Positions 19,201 to 28,423 of a stretch of 64,000 nucleotides of DNA are shown piece after piece. A program made the translations under genes and the position numbers. Each line of letters begins with the position of its first letter. The first letter of the stretch is position 1. A model generated the notes under the pieces. The model ran no database searches, was not told the DNA's origin, and was given only the letters and a program-made list of their open reading frames with translations. This DNA comes from Xenorhabdus stockiae (lineage in GTDB: Bacteria > Pseudomonadota > Gammaproteobacteria > Enterobacterales > Enterobacteriaceae): the NCBI RefSeq assembly GCF_002632825.1, contig NZ_NJAJ01000008.1, forward strand, positions 62,001-126,000. The letters are read 5' to 3'.

Positions 19201-19819
19201 CTAAAACATCCATCAGCAGAGCCTCCGGCCCACTCCATTCCTGACTAATTACCGTCGCCATTGAAAGTGATAAGGGGTAACAGTGACGACGCCAGAAATC
19301 TGCACACCCCTGCTTACGCAGAGGATATTCATCCTGAATCAGTGTCTGCTCGAACAATACACCGGATTCAAACGCATTATGCACCAGCATTCTCTGACAA
19401 AAACCGTGAATCGTGTAAATTGCCGCTTCGTCCATCTGACGTTCAGCAGCCAGTAGCCAAGCGGCGGCACTTTGCCTGTCAGGGATCTCGGCCAGCAATT
19501 GCTGATAAACCGGATCACTCACGTCGTTATCCTGCCGAATACATGCCAGCCGTAGCTGGTGAATATTGTCACGGATACGACCACGTAATTCATCTGTTGC
19601 AGCTTCGGTAAAAGTTACAACCAGGATCTCTTCAACATTAAGAGGACGGAAAAAGGCGGCATCGCCGCCCAGTCCGAGTAACAGGCGCAGGTAGAGTAAA
19701 CCTATCGTATAGGTCTTTCCTGTTCCTGCTGAAGCCTCAATTAGCCGCTGACCATGCAACGGCAATGTTAATGGGTTAAGTTTATGAGACGTTATGTTAC
19801 TGAGTATTTCTGTGCTCAC
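16205..19819 (-). CDS. recB: Exodeoxyribonuclease V beta subunit RecB
   Basis: 1204 residues. N-terminal SF1A helicase with Walker A EASAGTGKTYTI near residue 30 and a DEFQDTDPQQ motif; C-terminal PD-(D/E)XK nuclease with VVDYKSNWLG near 1095, the Asp/Lys pair cutting DNA before and after Chi. It overlaps the upstream ptrA stop by four bases (ATGA). Order recC-ptrA-recB-recD is as in E. coli. Confidence 0.96.
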   Translation of the reverse strand: MSTEILSNITSHKLNPLTLPLHGQRLIEASAGTGKTYTIGLLYLRLLLGLGGDAAFFRPLNVEEILVVTFTEAATDELRGRIRDNIHQLRLACIRQDNDVSDPVYQQLLAEIPDRQSAAAWLLAAERQMDEAAIYTIHGFCQRMLVHNAFESGVLFEQTLIQDEYPLRKQGCADFWRRHCYPLSLSMATVISQEWSGPEALLMDVLAHLQGDMPYIVNAPDENETLVSRHEKIIALIDGVKQQWNEAIPDLQALIENSGVDKRSYSKKNLPNWLNEVSEWANSQTRDYQLAEKLDKFCQSRLEEKAKKGEIPHHPVFAAIDDLYQQPLTLRDIILSKAIVEIRQSVNQEKLMRGYMGFDDLLTRLDIALKREGGEQLAETIRQRYPVAMIDEFQDTDPQQYRIFQAIYRNQSENGLLFIGDPKQAIYAFRGADIFTYIRARSQVSAHYTLETNWRSSAPMVQAVNTLFSHTEKPFLFDQIPFIHVNSAEKNQNLKFLLNGQEQTALQFWLQSVEGVSKGEYEKGMAKLCAAQIRDWLQAGQNGDACLQQNEKCRPVTAADITVLVRNRREAALIRDQLNELQIQSVFLSNRESVFDTLEAKDLLWLLQAVLAPEKERVLRSALASSLFGLSARQIDELNHDENKWDKLVDEFDGYARLWRSRGVLPMLRAVMGKYQIAENLLAGYEGERRLTDIMHIGELLQEESLQLDSEHAVVRWLAQQISRPDPQSESQQMRLESDKHLVQICTIHKSKGLEYPLVWLPFICSFRRQEQAIYHDRQNFDTHFSMFQDSEKLELADEERLAEDLRLLYVALTRSVYHCSVGVAPLIVGNRKKSGDTDLHFSALGYLVQKGEKGNAELLLRSLDELRDDNIQVTQPEDFGDEQWDPQRENTLSLVARKFRRFIRDDWRVTSYSGLQNSSAHSSSLLHTSAFGESVEVIVQSIAPKLDIDVSGEKQAEPSSLMTPHTFPRGATAGTFLHSILEDLDFSSQPGQLWLEEKLSTAGFDESWAPVLQQWMTDIQTAELNEQGMRLADIPRHHQQNEMQFYLPVDQLLHSNALDAVTHRYDPLSAQCTPLSFHQVKGMLKGFIDLVFCWQGKFYVVDYKSNWLGESSGSYTQEAMAAAMIEHRYDLQYQLYTLALHRYLRHRLVNYDYRQHFGGVIYLFLRGIDNNNPGHGIYRYLPPVEFVDELDALFSAAGEEEKV

Positions 19820-22701
19820 TGAGCATTCACCTTAACCGGTAGTTTTTTCTGGAAGGTGGATACATTCGGATAAGTTTTCCAACCTTTCAACTGCGCATAT
19901 TGATGAAGTGAGCCTTTCTTCCCGGTAATCTGTGAAATAAGTGCCAATCCCTGACGTTTCATGACTGCTTTATCGTAAAACTCCATCAATTGTGCTTTAG
20001 TCACTTTTTCAAGAGAAGTCAGTAATTTTTCTCTGGTATCAAAACTGAAGTTATTACGACCAAAGTCATGACTGTAACGGGATGCCTCTCCAGAAAACGT
20101 TTGTGGCGGCTGACGCATTTCCGTGAGTAATGACGTTTTATACTGCTCAAATTCAGCATCAGACATCGCCCGTAATTTCTTTTCAGCCTGCTGATAGAAG
20201 CTCAGATATCGCTGGTGCAGGTAATCCGGCTGCTTGCTGTTACTCTGCAACAGGAATCCCAGCCCCCACTGCTCTCCGACCCTTGTATTGAAAGCGAAAA
20301 CTGCATAGCCCAGTTGTTCTGTTGTTCTTAATTGATCATAGAACCAGGGAGATAAAATGCTACTCAACAGATTGGAATAGACAGCACCAGTACTGCGATC
20401 ATATCCCGTTGGAATATAAATCTCAGCCAACGCATTATCGGTGCTGCTGGCAGTACCTTCGAAATTCACGGCATAAGGGCGATCCAATTCGATATGCTCA
20501 CCACTCCACCATTCTGTTCCCTGATTCCCGAGCTGTTTATGTGCAGAGTTAATAATGTCAACGCTTTGCTTTTCAGTTAAATTGCCAAAGATCATCGCTT
20601 GTAAAGCAGCACTTTGGATCATCTTCTGACGGTATTTAATAACATCATCAATGCTGACGCCATCCAGTGATTTCAGGAGTTCAGCCTGTTCGATATAAGG
20701 CACGCCGGATAAGCGGGAAACAGGCTGCATTGCCATTTCATAAGCTTTGCCTTCATTCGCCATTTCCAGTTGGTTACGATACCAGGACTTCGCTTGTTGC
20801 AGCTCAGTCTGAGTTGGCCTAAATGCCATGTACTGGCTAATGGTAGAAGTTAATAATTCAGGTAAATGCTGAGTATAACCATATACTCCTATTTGCAGAC
20901 CATCCGCATACCCGACTGATGCACTCATACCGGCGACTGATGCCTGATAGCCAAGCTGATGCAGTGCAAGATCAGATAGATAAGATAACAGTGAGTAGGT
21001 CACCTGTTCTTTAGCACTTTTCATACCATCAGCATTACGTAGCTCCAGCACGATGTTTGCTTTCGGTTCATCCGCAAAATATTGGCTCGGCATATAAAGC
21101 AAACGCACATTAGGCTGTTCCAGAATCATTCGGGGATGTTTCTGGCTACCCGATGCTTTAATCAGAGTTAAGTTATCAGGAATATAAGGGTTCAGTTCCG
21201 GTAAAGAAAATGACATTCCTTTTTCAAGTTTTTGCCATTCCTCAAGCTGTTTTGGGCTGATTTTATTAACCTGATACGGTGCCTGAACAAAATAAGCTTC
21301 TTTGTTGTGTGGCTCTTCCGGGCTGGTAAACCAGATGCGGGCATTTTCAGGTGTCAGTTGATCCAATCGTCTGAGAATGGCTTTAGGATTATATTTATCA
21401 GCAAGATAGGGGGCATCCAGCACATGGGAAACCGGCACTATCAGCATCGTATCGGCTAACGATTCAATATAGTTCATATCCCGTACGATTGATGCGTACT
21501 TGAATGACAAATTGAATACCTTAACCATTTCATCAAAATAACTCTGTTGAATGCCTTTCTGCTTCAACAGGTTAATGTAAGAAAAGATGGCAGCAATAAC
21601 CTGATCACGCTGTTGAAGGCCTTTGTCGGTCAATTCGACATAAATACTGAATGAACCCGAATTACCATCAACATTTGGGTTAGCACTGGCGCTGATCCCT
21701 TCGGCTAATCCTTGTTTCAGTAACCAATCAGATAAAGTATTTTCACTGCGGTTTTCAATCAGATAACTAATGTAACCCTCGGTTTTACTGCGAAAATTCG
21801 CAATTTCATTAGGAATACTGAACTCCAGTTGCAATGATTTGTACGGTTTGGATGGCACATAATGGATAATGATGCCTTCTTCCTTCTCCGTTATCGCCGG
21901 GACTGTGATAGCAGGCACAGAAGCATTCCGATTAGGAATACGGCCAAAAGTCTCTGCGGCAATTTGAGCCAGTTTGTCTATAGGCTGTTTTCCATACAGC
22001 ACCCCTTTCATTAGATTGGCTGAATAGTAGCGCTGATAAAAATCCATAAGTGCCGTCTGTAACTTACTGTCTGGCTTATCTTTCAGTGTTTCCAGATTAC
22101 CACCAGCAAAACGGGCGTTAGGGTGGGCCGGATTAAGCGTTTCTGAACGGATCTGCCAGATTCGATGCCCTTCACCTGCACGGGCAATGGTCATCTCGTT
22201 ATCAACGGCATGACGCTCACGATCTGCATTGACCGGATCCAGCAAAGGCTCGGCCAGTGCATCGGCCATACGATCTGTCGCCTCTGCTAAAGCTCCATTA
22301 TCAACTTCCAGATAAAAAGCGGTTCTGTTAGATGAAGTGCTGGCATTACGGCTTCCTCCGTTTTTCTGCAAAAACTCGGCAAAACCGCCCGGCTGAGGGT
22401 AGCGTTTAGACCCCATCAGCACCATATGTTCCAGATAATGGGCCAGCCCAAGCTGATTATCCGGGTTCTCCACATGACCGACAGGAAGTGCTACAGCCGC
22501 CAGAGACTTAACCGCTTTTTCATCTGAAACCAGCAGGACTGTCATACCATTTTGCAGTTGGATAGCGCGATATTCACGTGAGTCACGTTCACTTTTATGA
22601 ATCGTTTCCGGTAACGGCTGCCAAGACGGTTTGGCATATACGGTGACTTCCCAGAAAAATAAAAAAAGCATCGTCATGATGCGAATAACATGTTTAGGCA
22701 T
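19816..22701 (-). CDS. ptrA: Protease III (pitrilysin)
   Basis: 961 residues, periplasmic M16 zinc metallopeptidase. Signal peptide about 1-23 (ends VYAK). The inverted zinc motif HYLEH is at residues 88-92, with the third ligand expected in the following helix (VDNEMTIA). It degrades peptides below about 7 kDa, insulin being the classical substrate. Located between recC and recB on the same strand and overlapping recB by four bases. Confidence 0.95.
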   Translation of the reverse strand: MPKHVIRIMTMLFLFFWEVTVYAKPSWQPLPETIHKSERDSREYRAIQLQNGMTVLLVSDEKAVKSLAAVALPVGHVENPDNQLGLAHYLEHMVLMGSKRYPQPGGFAEFLQKNGGSRNASTSSNRTAFYLEVDNGALAEATDRMADALAEPLLDPVNADRERHAVDNEMTIARAGEGHRIWQIRSETLNPAHPNARFAGGNLETLKDKPDSKLQTALMDFYQRYYSANLMKGVLYGKQPIDKLAQIAAETFGRIPNRNASVPAITVPAITEKEEGIIIHYVPSKPYKSLQLEFSIPNEIANFRSKTEGYISYLIENRSENTLSDWLLKQGLAEGISASANPNVDGNSGSFSIYVELTDKGLQQRDQVIAAIFSYINLLKQKGIQQSYFDEMVKVFNLSFKYASIVRDMNYIESLADTMLIVPVSHVLDAPYLADKYNPKAILRRLDQLTPENARIWFTSPEEPHNKEAYFVQAPYQVNKISPKQLEEWQKLEKGMSFSLPELNPYIPDNLTLIKASGSQKHPRMILEQPNVRLLYMPSQYFADEPKANIVLELRNADGMKSAKEQVTYSLLSYLSDLALHQLGYQASVAGMSASVGYADGLQIGVYGYTQHLPELLTSTISQYMAFRPTQTELQQAKSWYRNQLEMANEGKAYEMAMQPVSRLSGVPYIEQAELLKSLDGVSIDDVIKYRQKMIQSAALQAMIFGNLTEKQSVDIINSAHKQLGNQGTEWWSGEHIELDRPYAVNFEGTASSTDNALAEIYIPTGYDRSTGAVYSNLLSSILSPWFYDQLRTTEQLGYAVFAFNTRVGEQWGLGFLLQSNSKQPDYLHQRYLSFYQQAEKKLRAMSDAEFEQYKTSLLTEMRQPPQTFSGEASRYSHDFGRNNFSFDTREKLLTSLEKVTKAQLMEFYDKAVMKRQGLALISQITGKKGSLHQYAQLKGWKTYPNVSTFQKKLPVKVNAQ

Positions 22702-22726
22702 TACCTAATATTCTCCCTATTGCCTG

Positions 22727-25700
22727 TTATGTCTTTTTTAGATGGTGCGCCATCGGTAACAAATAACTCTGTACCTCGTGTTTCATGCGAACCCAAAACG
22801 ATTGATCTACCTGCCTGAATGCCCTTTGAGTATATGCATCGTTAATTTCACCATTTTTTCCTTGTGCTCCCAGCCATTGCAGCATTAATTTACTTTCTGC
22901 TTTTTGCTGAGTTTCTTCACTAAAATCGATCTGCTGGTTTTCCCTGTCATAACAAGCCTCAAGCCATGCCCAACCACTCCGGCAAAATAGGGGAAGAGGC
23001 TCTGTCATTCCCTGAAAATAACCAGCAACCAGATGATTCAGATAATCTCTGGCTTCGTTAACCGATAATGACGAAAAACGCCATGCACTGTTTTCTCTTC
23101 CATATATGCGGCTTTCGCCGTCTCCTCCAGAAAGGCAATAGGCAAGGTGCTCAATCCATAGTTGGATACCATCATTGGCAGTTAAGTTCGCTGGACGCCA
23201 ACATAAAATTCCATCCGGTTGAACTTTATTCACCTTTCCGGTCAACGTGACAGTATCCAATTCATAGCATAGCTCAATAACAGAACTCTCTACTCTCTCT
23301 TCACGGATCTTATCTGCCAGTAACTGCATCGCTTCCAACTGATTAAGCCAGTACACTTCCCCAAATGCGCCATGCGGCAGCCCGCCAGATGCACGCAGGT
23401 GATAAAACAGCGATTCAGGCTGTTCCTGTTCAATCAGGATATTTAGCAATAGTTGGTTGAATTGATAACGTTGCAGGTGATCCAATACAAAAGGCTCTTC
23501 TTCAGGCAGCTCCGTTTCTTCAATAACAAAATGGACTTTCAGTGTTTGCTGGAAGAATGCCCTGACCGGATGGCGATAGAACCGCACCAGCTCATCCAGT
23601 GATACCTCTTTTATTTCGCTGGTGTCACAATCTAATGGCTGACCAAAATAAACCGGGGAAACGCCCTGCAAACTGGCCGCCGGCAGCCATTCAGCCGCAT
23701 AACTTTGTTGTTCATGTTCAGGCTGAAAATTTTCTATCGCAAAAGGGACACGGGTATGCTGGAGCAATAAATAGTTTCTGATCCTTTTTGCGCTGTCATC
23801 AACATTCAGCATCTCATCTTCCGGCAAGCGGCAACTCTGGCAAATATAATCCAGCAATTCATTCACCAGCACGGAGGGGTTGCACTCTTTATCATCGCGG
23901 ATGGATTTACCGATATAGCTGACATAAAGACATTCTTCTGCTGAGATCAAGGCCTCCAGAAACAGATAGCGGTCATCATCACGCCGTTTCCGATCACCTC
24001 TCTGGCTTTTTTCTGCCATGAGATCAAAGCCAAGTGGCGGAATAGTTCGCGGATAAACCCCATCATTCATTCCCAGCAGACAAACAACTTTAAAAGGAAC
24101 AGAACGCATGGGCATCAGGGTACAGAAATTCAGTGAACCCGCCAGAAAACGCTGGCTTATCTTTTCATCATCAAAACGAAGTGCCAGTTCATCACGCAAC
24201 AATACCAGCGGTATTTTTTGGTCATAATGCGCATACAGGCCATTTTCTACTACTTTCTGCCATTGCTGGGTAATCAATGCCAATACCAGTTCTGTTTCAT
24301 GATCTGCAATAAAAAAGGTTTCCAGCAATTGCGGACAAATACTGAGCCAGTCCGCCAGAAGCTGTTCTTCACTCAGGATCTTGCGCCAGCGGTTTAGCTC
24401 CATCAGAAACTCAGCCAGTTGCCCTGCCAGCTCTGCTGCCAATCCGCTGGATTCATCATAAGGTAAAACATCATTCCACGGCCCAGCATGGCTATCCATC
24501 GCATAACCCAATAGCATACGTGTCAGGCCAAAATGCCAGGTATTCTGCCCTGTAGCAGGTAGGGACAGCGCTTCAATATTGTCATCGTCCAGCCCCCAAC
24601 AGATCCCGGATTCTTTTACCCAACGACGTAATAAACGCAGCCCTTCTTCCTGAATTGAAAATTTACCCGCCAGTGCCGGGACTTCCAATAGTGCCAATAC
24701 CTGCTCTGCGGTAAAACGGCTTTGAGGTAAATCCAGCAGCGTAATGAAAGCCTGTAATACCGGATGTGCCTGACGGGCTTTACGGTCAGAAATAGCAAAA
24801 GGAATATAACGTTCACTCGGGGCATTACCGAATACAGCCTGAATATAAGGTGTATAACTGTCGATATCCGCCATCATCACAATAATATCCCGTGGCGTCA
24901 GAGAGGGATTTTCATCTAACAGGCGCAGGACATAATCCTGTAAAACTTCCACTTCTCTTTGTGGGCTATGGCATGAGTGAAAAGACACTGAGCGATCTTT
25001 TCGATCGATCGGACGTTTTTTCAGGCTATTACTGAATGTGTTTTCCGTGGAACCAATCTGGGCATGATCTTCAAGGTCCAGAATATCACGCTGAATCTGA
25101 TGTAAAAGGCAGCCCGGCTCCTGTTCAACAAAGCCATGAATATCAGCATCTGGCTCCAGCTGTGACAGCAGATAAAGATTATCTCGTCCCAGTTTTCCCC
25201 ATGATGCCAATAACGGATTACTCAGTTCCTGTTCACCTTCTTCGTTGAAAAGAGAAGGGGCATTCTCTGGGTCTCGGAACCGCTCTAGGTTTTTCTGAGT
25301 GCGATAATGTTTAGGTTTACGGCTGTTCAGTCTGGCGAGAAATGTATAACTCTGAATATCCCCCCAATAATATTGGCATGGGTTGGTAAACATCAGATGG
25401 ATATCAATCTGTTGCCCCAGCGCCTTAATTACCTGCATATAAGTGGGTGGCAGGGAAGATATGCCACAGATAAAAACCCGTGAAGGCAGTTTTTCTCGTG
25501 GAAAATTGCCCTCTTCCAGCGTTGAAATAAACCGGCTATATAAGTTGGCACGATGCCACATAGGCTGCTGCAATTGAAGAGTATATTCGTTCAGTGCAAC
25601 CCATAGCCGCTTTTGCCACTCCTGACTGGCACTCAGCCCTTCAACAAGTTGCCCTTTTTCCCAACTTTCCAGCCATTGCGGACGATAAACCAGATACTGG

Positions 25701-26107
25701 TCAAACAGGTCAGCTACCCTACCCGCCAATTGGTGAATTTTGCGTTTATCGTTATCCTGATCAAGATAATGCCTGAGTGCTATAAATTCAGGTTCTGTTA
25801 ACAGATCAGGTAAAAGTGTCATCAGTTTCCATTTCATAGCATCTTTGCTGAATGCACTTTCTTTAGGAACGTCCGGTAATACCACAGTGAACATCTGCCA
25901 GATAAACGTTGCCGGTAGTGGAAACTCGATATTTGCCGCAATCCCCAGTTTTTCAGCCAACTGAATTTGCAACCACTGTGACATACCGGGGCTTTGAACC
26001 AGAATCACTTCTTTGTCAAATGGGTTGGCGAGAGGTTTTTCCCTAATAAATCTCGTCATCAACTCCTTCAGAAGATCAAGTTGATTTGAATGATAAACTG
26101 TAAACAT
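22727..26107 (-). CDS. recC: Exodeoxyribonuclease V gamma subunit RecC
   Basis: 1126 residues (E. coli 1122). N-terminus MFTVYHSNQLDLLKELM with VQSPGMSQWLQIQLAEKLGIAANIEFPLPATFIW is diagnostic. RecC has inactive helicase- and nuclease-like folds that split the duplex and read Chi on the 3' strand. The open frame begins 6 codons upstream, but ATG at 26107 is preceded by GGGAG and matches the family start. Its 5' end overlaps the ppdC stop by 32 bases. Confidence 0.95.
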   Translation of the reverse strand: MFTVYHSNQLDLLKELMTRFIREKPLANPFDKEVILVQSPGMSQWLQIQLAEKLGIAANIEFPLPATFIWQMFTVVLPDVPKESAFSKDAMKWKLMTLLPDLLTEPEFIALRHYLDQDNDKRKIHQLAGRVADLFDQYLVYRPQWLESWEKGQLVEGLSASQEWQKRLWVALNEYTLQLQQPMWHRANLYSRFISTLEEGNFPREKLPSRVFICGISSLPPTYMQVIKALGQQIDIHLMFTNPCQYYWGDIQSYTFLARLNSRKPKHYRTQKNLERFRDPENAPSLFNEEGEQELSNPLLASWGKLGRDNLYLLSQLEPDADIHGFVEQEPGCLLHQIQRDILDLEDHAQIGSTENTFSNSLKKRPIDRKDRSVSFHSCHSPQREVEVLQDYVLRLLDENPSLTPRDIIVMMADIDSYTPYIQAVFGNAPSERYIPFAISDRKARQAHPVLQAFITLLDLPQSRFTAEQVLALLEVPALAGKFSIQEEGLRLLRRWVKESGICWGLDDDNIEALSLPATGQNTWHFGLTRMLLGYAMDSHAGPWNDVLPYDESSGLAAELAGQLAEFLMELNRWRKILSEEQLLADWLSICPQLLETFFIADHETELVLALITQQWQKVVENGLYAHYDQKIPLVLLRDELALRFDDEKISQRFLAGSLNFCTLMPMRSVPFKVVCLLGMNDGVYPRTIPPLGFDLMAEKSQRGDRKRRDDDRYLFLEALISAEECLYVSYIGKSIRDDKECNPSVLVNELLDYICQSCRLPEDEMLNVDDSAKRIRNYLLLQHTRVPFAIENFQPEHEQQSYAAEWLPAASLQGVSPVYFGQPLDCDTSEIKEVSLDELVRFYRHPVRAFFQQTLKVHFVIEETELPEEEPFVLDHLQRYQFNQLLLNILIEQEQPESLFYHLRASGGLPHGAFGEVYWLNQLEAMQLLADKIREERVESSVIELCYELDTVTLTGKVNKVQPDGILCWRPANLTANDGIQLWIEHLAYCLSGGDGESRIYGRENSAWRFSSLSVNEARDYLNHLVAGYFQGMTEPLPLFCRSGWAWLEACYDRENQQIDFSEETQQKAESKLMLQWLGAQGKNGEINDAYTQRAFRQVDQSFWVRMKHEVQSYLLPMAHHLKKT

Positions 26108-26480
26108 CAATACTCCCACCTGCACAAAACCAGCGTTCTAATTTACCTGAAGGATTATAGCCTTTTGTCACCTTCACCGTTATCCGGTAGCACCCCGATA
26201 ATTCAAATTCCTGCTGAAACTCAGTTTCCCACCCTTGTTGTGGAGCTGTTTCATCCCGTGGAGGTTTGCCTTCTGATGGTTCATATCGTTCCAATTGTTC
26301 ATGTGCCAGCTTTACTGCCTTGAGTTGCAGCCAGTACTGCTGAAAATTTGATGACAGCGCCTGATGGTAACGCATCAAACCTAACAGGGAGATAGCGAAC
26401 ACCACAGATGCCACCATAACCTCCGGCAAACTTATGCCACTCTGTCGGTTATTTCTCTGGTTTATCGGGGCTATTTTCAT
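26076..26480 (-). CDS. ppdC: Prepilin-like protein PpdC (minor pseudopilin)
   Basis: 134 residues. A type IV prepilin leader (RQSGISLPEVMVASVVFAISLLGLMRY) has the cleavage Gly, +5 Glu and hydrophobic helix. Two Cys (about 96 and 118) could form the C-terminal disulfide loop of minor pilins. Last in ppdA-ppdB-ygdB-ppdC upstream of recC, as in E. coli, where the cluster's function is poorly defined. Confidence 0.85.
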   Translation of the reverse strand: MKIAPINQRNNRQSGISLPEVMVASVVFAISLLGLMRYHQALSSNFQQYWLQLKAVKLAHEQLERYEPSEGKPPRDETAPQQGWETEFQQEFELSGCYRITVKVTKGYNPSGKLERWFCAGGSIDVYSLSFKST

Positions 26481-26502
26481 AAACGATTTTCATAAACAAC
26501 GT

Positions 26503-26967
26503 TCATAAACAAAAAGCAGCCTGAGTCACAGGGCAAAAATCCAGCCAGCCACTTTCAGTAGGAATAAGTGTATCCCGATTTAAGTATTTCATCCGTTTCA
26601 TCCATTGATAAAATTCAAGCTGTTCTCCAGATGCAAACTGTGCCGTTCCCCTTAACAGAAAAAGATTGTCCTCAAAGTGCCGGAGGCAGCTTTTCAGATA
26701 AGAGCCGGGCTTTTGTAAACAGTACCAGTTTTCCAGTTCTTGTGACTCAAGCGGCCATGACTGGACTTTTCCCCACGACAGAGATGATTCTGCCTGTTGA
26801 AAAGCATTCAGATACCGTTGTTCATCGAACATCATTAACATGGCGTTTTCCTGTTGATAATGAAGTGCTTTCAGCGTCATCAAACTTAATGTCAGCATCA
26901 TAAGAATAGAGATCAATAAGGCATTTCCGCTTTGCTGTTCGCATCTTGAATACCCGTGTTGATTCAC
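26503..26967 (-). CDS. ygdB: YgdB-like minor pseudopilin (DUF2509)
   Basis: 154 residues. N-terminal QQSGNALLISILMMLTLSLMTLKALHYQ resembles a PilX/YgdB-type pilin leader and helix. Position between ppdB and ppdC is the main support for the name. It probably packs with PpdA, PpdB and PpdC at the tip of a type IV-like pseudopilus. Confidence 0.8.
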   Translation of the reverse strand: MNQHGYSRCEQQSGNALLISILMMLTLSLMTLKALHYQQENAMLMMFDEQRYLNAFQQAESSLSWGKVQSWPLESQELENWYCLQKPGSYLKSCLRHFEDNLFLLRGTAQFASGEQLEFYQWMKRMKYLNRDTLIPTESGWLDFCPVTQAAFCL

Positions 26968-26971
26968 CGAA

Positions 26972-27583
26972 TTATTTCCTGATATTACGCAACCGGATTG
27001 TGGTGCGATAATGATGAATAATAGAAGGAGATTTCACCCAACTGGCCTTGATGGATAACGTGATAAATATTACCCCATGCGGTGACCGCGATTGTTCAAG
27101 GTGAAACTTATCAATATTTACCTCTTTGGGATCAAAAAGCCGTTCCCAGCCATTGTCCTGACAGTTTACCGCCCCTCTTTTCCATTCTAGAATGCGATTA
27201 TTTAGCCGATAACCAAAGAATTCAGAGGCTGCATGTTCAGGTTCTTCCCAGCGATTATTTAAATTAAGATCAAAAGCGATAATAAAGCAGGAGTTTATAG
27301 ATTCAGCCTGTTTATTTTGGATCACCAGCGGTTCCCCTTTACATTGCTTTCTGTTCAGGCAATAACCCGCTCGCCGGAGATCTTTTTCCATCATATGTAC
27401 CACTCGGTTGACCAGATAATGAAGACGATACTGACGATAAAGATCGAGTATCTGACTCGATAAAACCGGATAGGTTTTTGCCATCGCAATAAAAATGACA
27501 CTACCAACCAACATGGCCACTAACACTTCCAACAGGGAAAAACCTGACTGTTTTTGCCTGCAATAGCCAATAGCCCAGCTCAT
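26972..27583 (-). CDS. ppdB: Prepilin-like protein PpdB
   Basis: 203 residues with prepilin leader RQKQSGFSLLEVLVAMLVGSVIFIAM (cleavage after Gly, Glu at +5). Starts by overlapping ppdA by four bases and ends four bases before ygdB, so the set is one operon. Role by family: a PilW/PpdB-type minor pilin. Confidence 0.87.
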   Translation of the reverse strand: MSWAIGYCRQKQSGFSLLEVLVAMLVGSVIFIAMAKTYPVLSSQILDLYRQYRLHYLVNRVVHMMEKDLRRAGYCLNRKQCKGEPLVIQNKQAESINSCFIIAFDLNLNNRWEEPEHAASEFFGYRLNNRILEWKRGAVNCQDNGWERLFDPKEVNIDKFHLEQSRSPHGVIFITLSIKASWVKSPSIIHHYRTTIRLRNIRK

Positions 27584-28074
27584 AGGTTTTTTATTCCCTC
27601 ACAATCAGGCAGCTGATTTAGATTATTACTGCATGTCCTGATCCTGCCCCGCCCTGAGATCACAACACTTATTTCTCCGGCAGCATTTGCCAGCGCAAAG
27701 CTGGCTGGCATTGCGGTATTCCGGATACCATAAAAATCAATTCGATGGCTGGTTGCTGATGCCAGAAACACATCATCATGGGGGGAGCTAACCCGTTCGC
27801 CCTCACCTTCATGGCAATCACTGCTTTTAGTGACTGATGAAACCAGACACCAGGGCGGACCGGTCACCAGCCATAATGTCCGTTCCCGGTTCTGATAATT
27901 AGCCAGAGCCTGCTGCCTCTCCATAAACGACAACACATTCTGCGCTGCCGATTGTAAGTGCAGGCTGTTCTGATAATTTCCCCAGCTATACAGCCCCCAG
28001 AGCAGACTCATAGAAACTAAAACCATTGCTACCAACAGTTCTAATAGCGTGAATCCATTTTGTTTATTCCCCAT
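27580..28074 (-). CDS. ppdA: Prepilin-like protein PpdA
   Basis: 164 residues. Leader NGFTLLELLVAMVLVSMSLLWGLY is a textbook type IV prepilin/GspH cleavage site. First gene of the ppd cluster. Cys residues later in the protein suggest a stabilised globular head. No pilin-assembly ATPase is nearby, so it would rely on a distant type IV pilus or type II secretion system. Confidence 0.87.
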   Translation of the reverse strand: MGNKQNGFTLLELLVAMVLVSMSLLWGLYSWGNYQNSLHLQSAAQNVLSFMERQQALANYQNRERTLWLVTGPPWCLVSSVTKSSDCHEGEGERVSSPHDDVFLASATSHRIDFYGIRNTAMPASFALANAAGEISVVISGRGRIRTCSNNLNQLPDCEGIKNL

Positions 28075-28377
28075 CAGTATTCAGCCTATGCCGCAATTCA
28101 TTCCGACAGGTAAAATATCTTCAATCCGAAAGAGAGTAAAAGCGTCAGTTTCTATTTATGCGAGAGGATTTGAGGAAAGAAATCAGTATATTGCGGGGTT
28201 ACATTTTATTTGCGAACCTGCTCGGTAATATCACCAAGAGACTCTGGAATCATCGTACATCTGAGATGTGAGTAAAACCATTTCCGCACAGTTGCAATAA
28301 TGACATAACTGATTGAAATTTGATCGCATTAATGATTTAATATACTATGCTAAATATAAAATCGTTAATAAAATAGC
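28075..28377. other. Gene-free stretch between divergent ppdA and the HTH gene
   Basis: No credible ORF or RNA is recognised. It should hold the promoters of ppdA (minus) and of the HTH-protein gene (plus). TATACT at 28341-28346 is a possible -10 element, but no well-spaced -35 partner is evident. Confidence 0.4.
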
Positions 28378-28405
28378 TTACCTTCTGCATATTTCAAGAT
28401 GCAAC
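28378..28405 (+). repeat. Left inverted end of a dispersed repeat (partial copy)
   Basis: Contains ATTTCAAGATGCA (28391-28403), the exact complement of the element end at 29799-29811, preceded by TAC..CTGCAT. It matches the outer end of the fuller element at 40374-40529 and lies just before the ribosome binding site of the HTH-protein gene. Confidence 0.6.
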
Positions 28406-28423
28406 TTACATAAGGAGTATCAG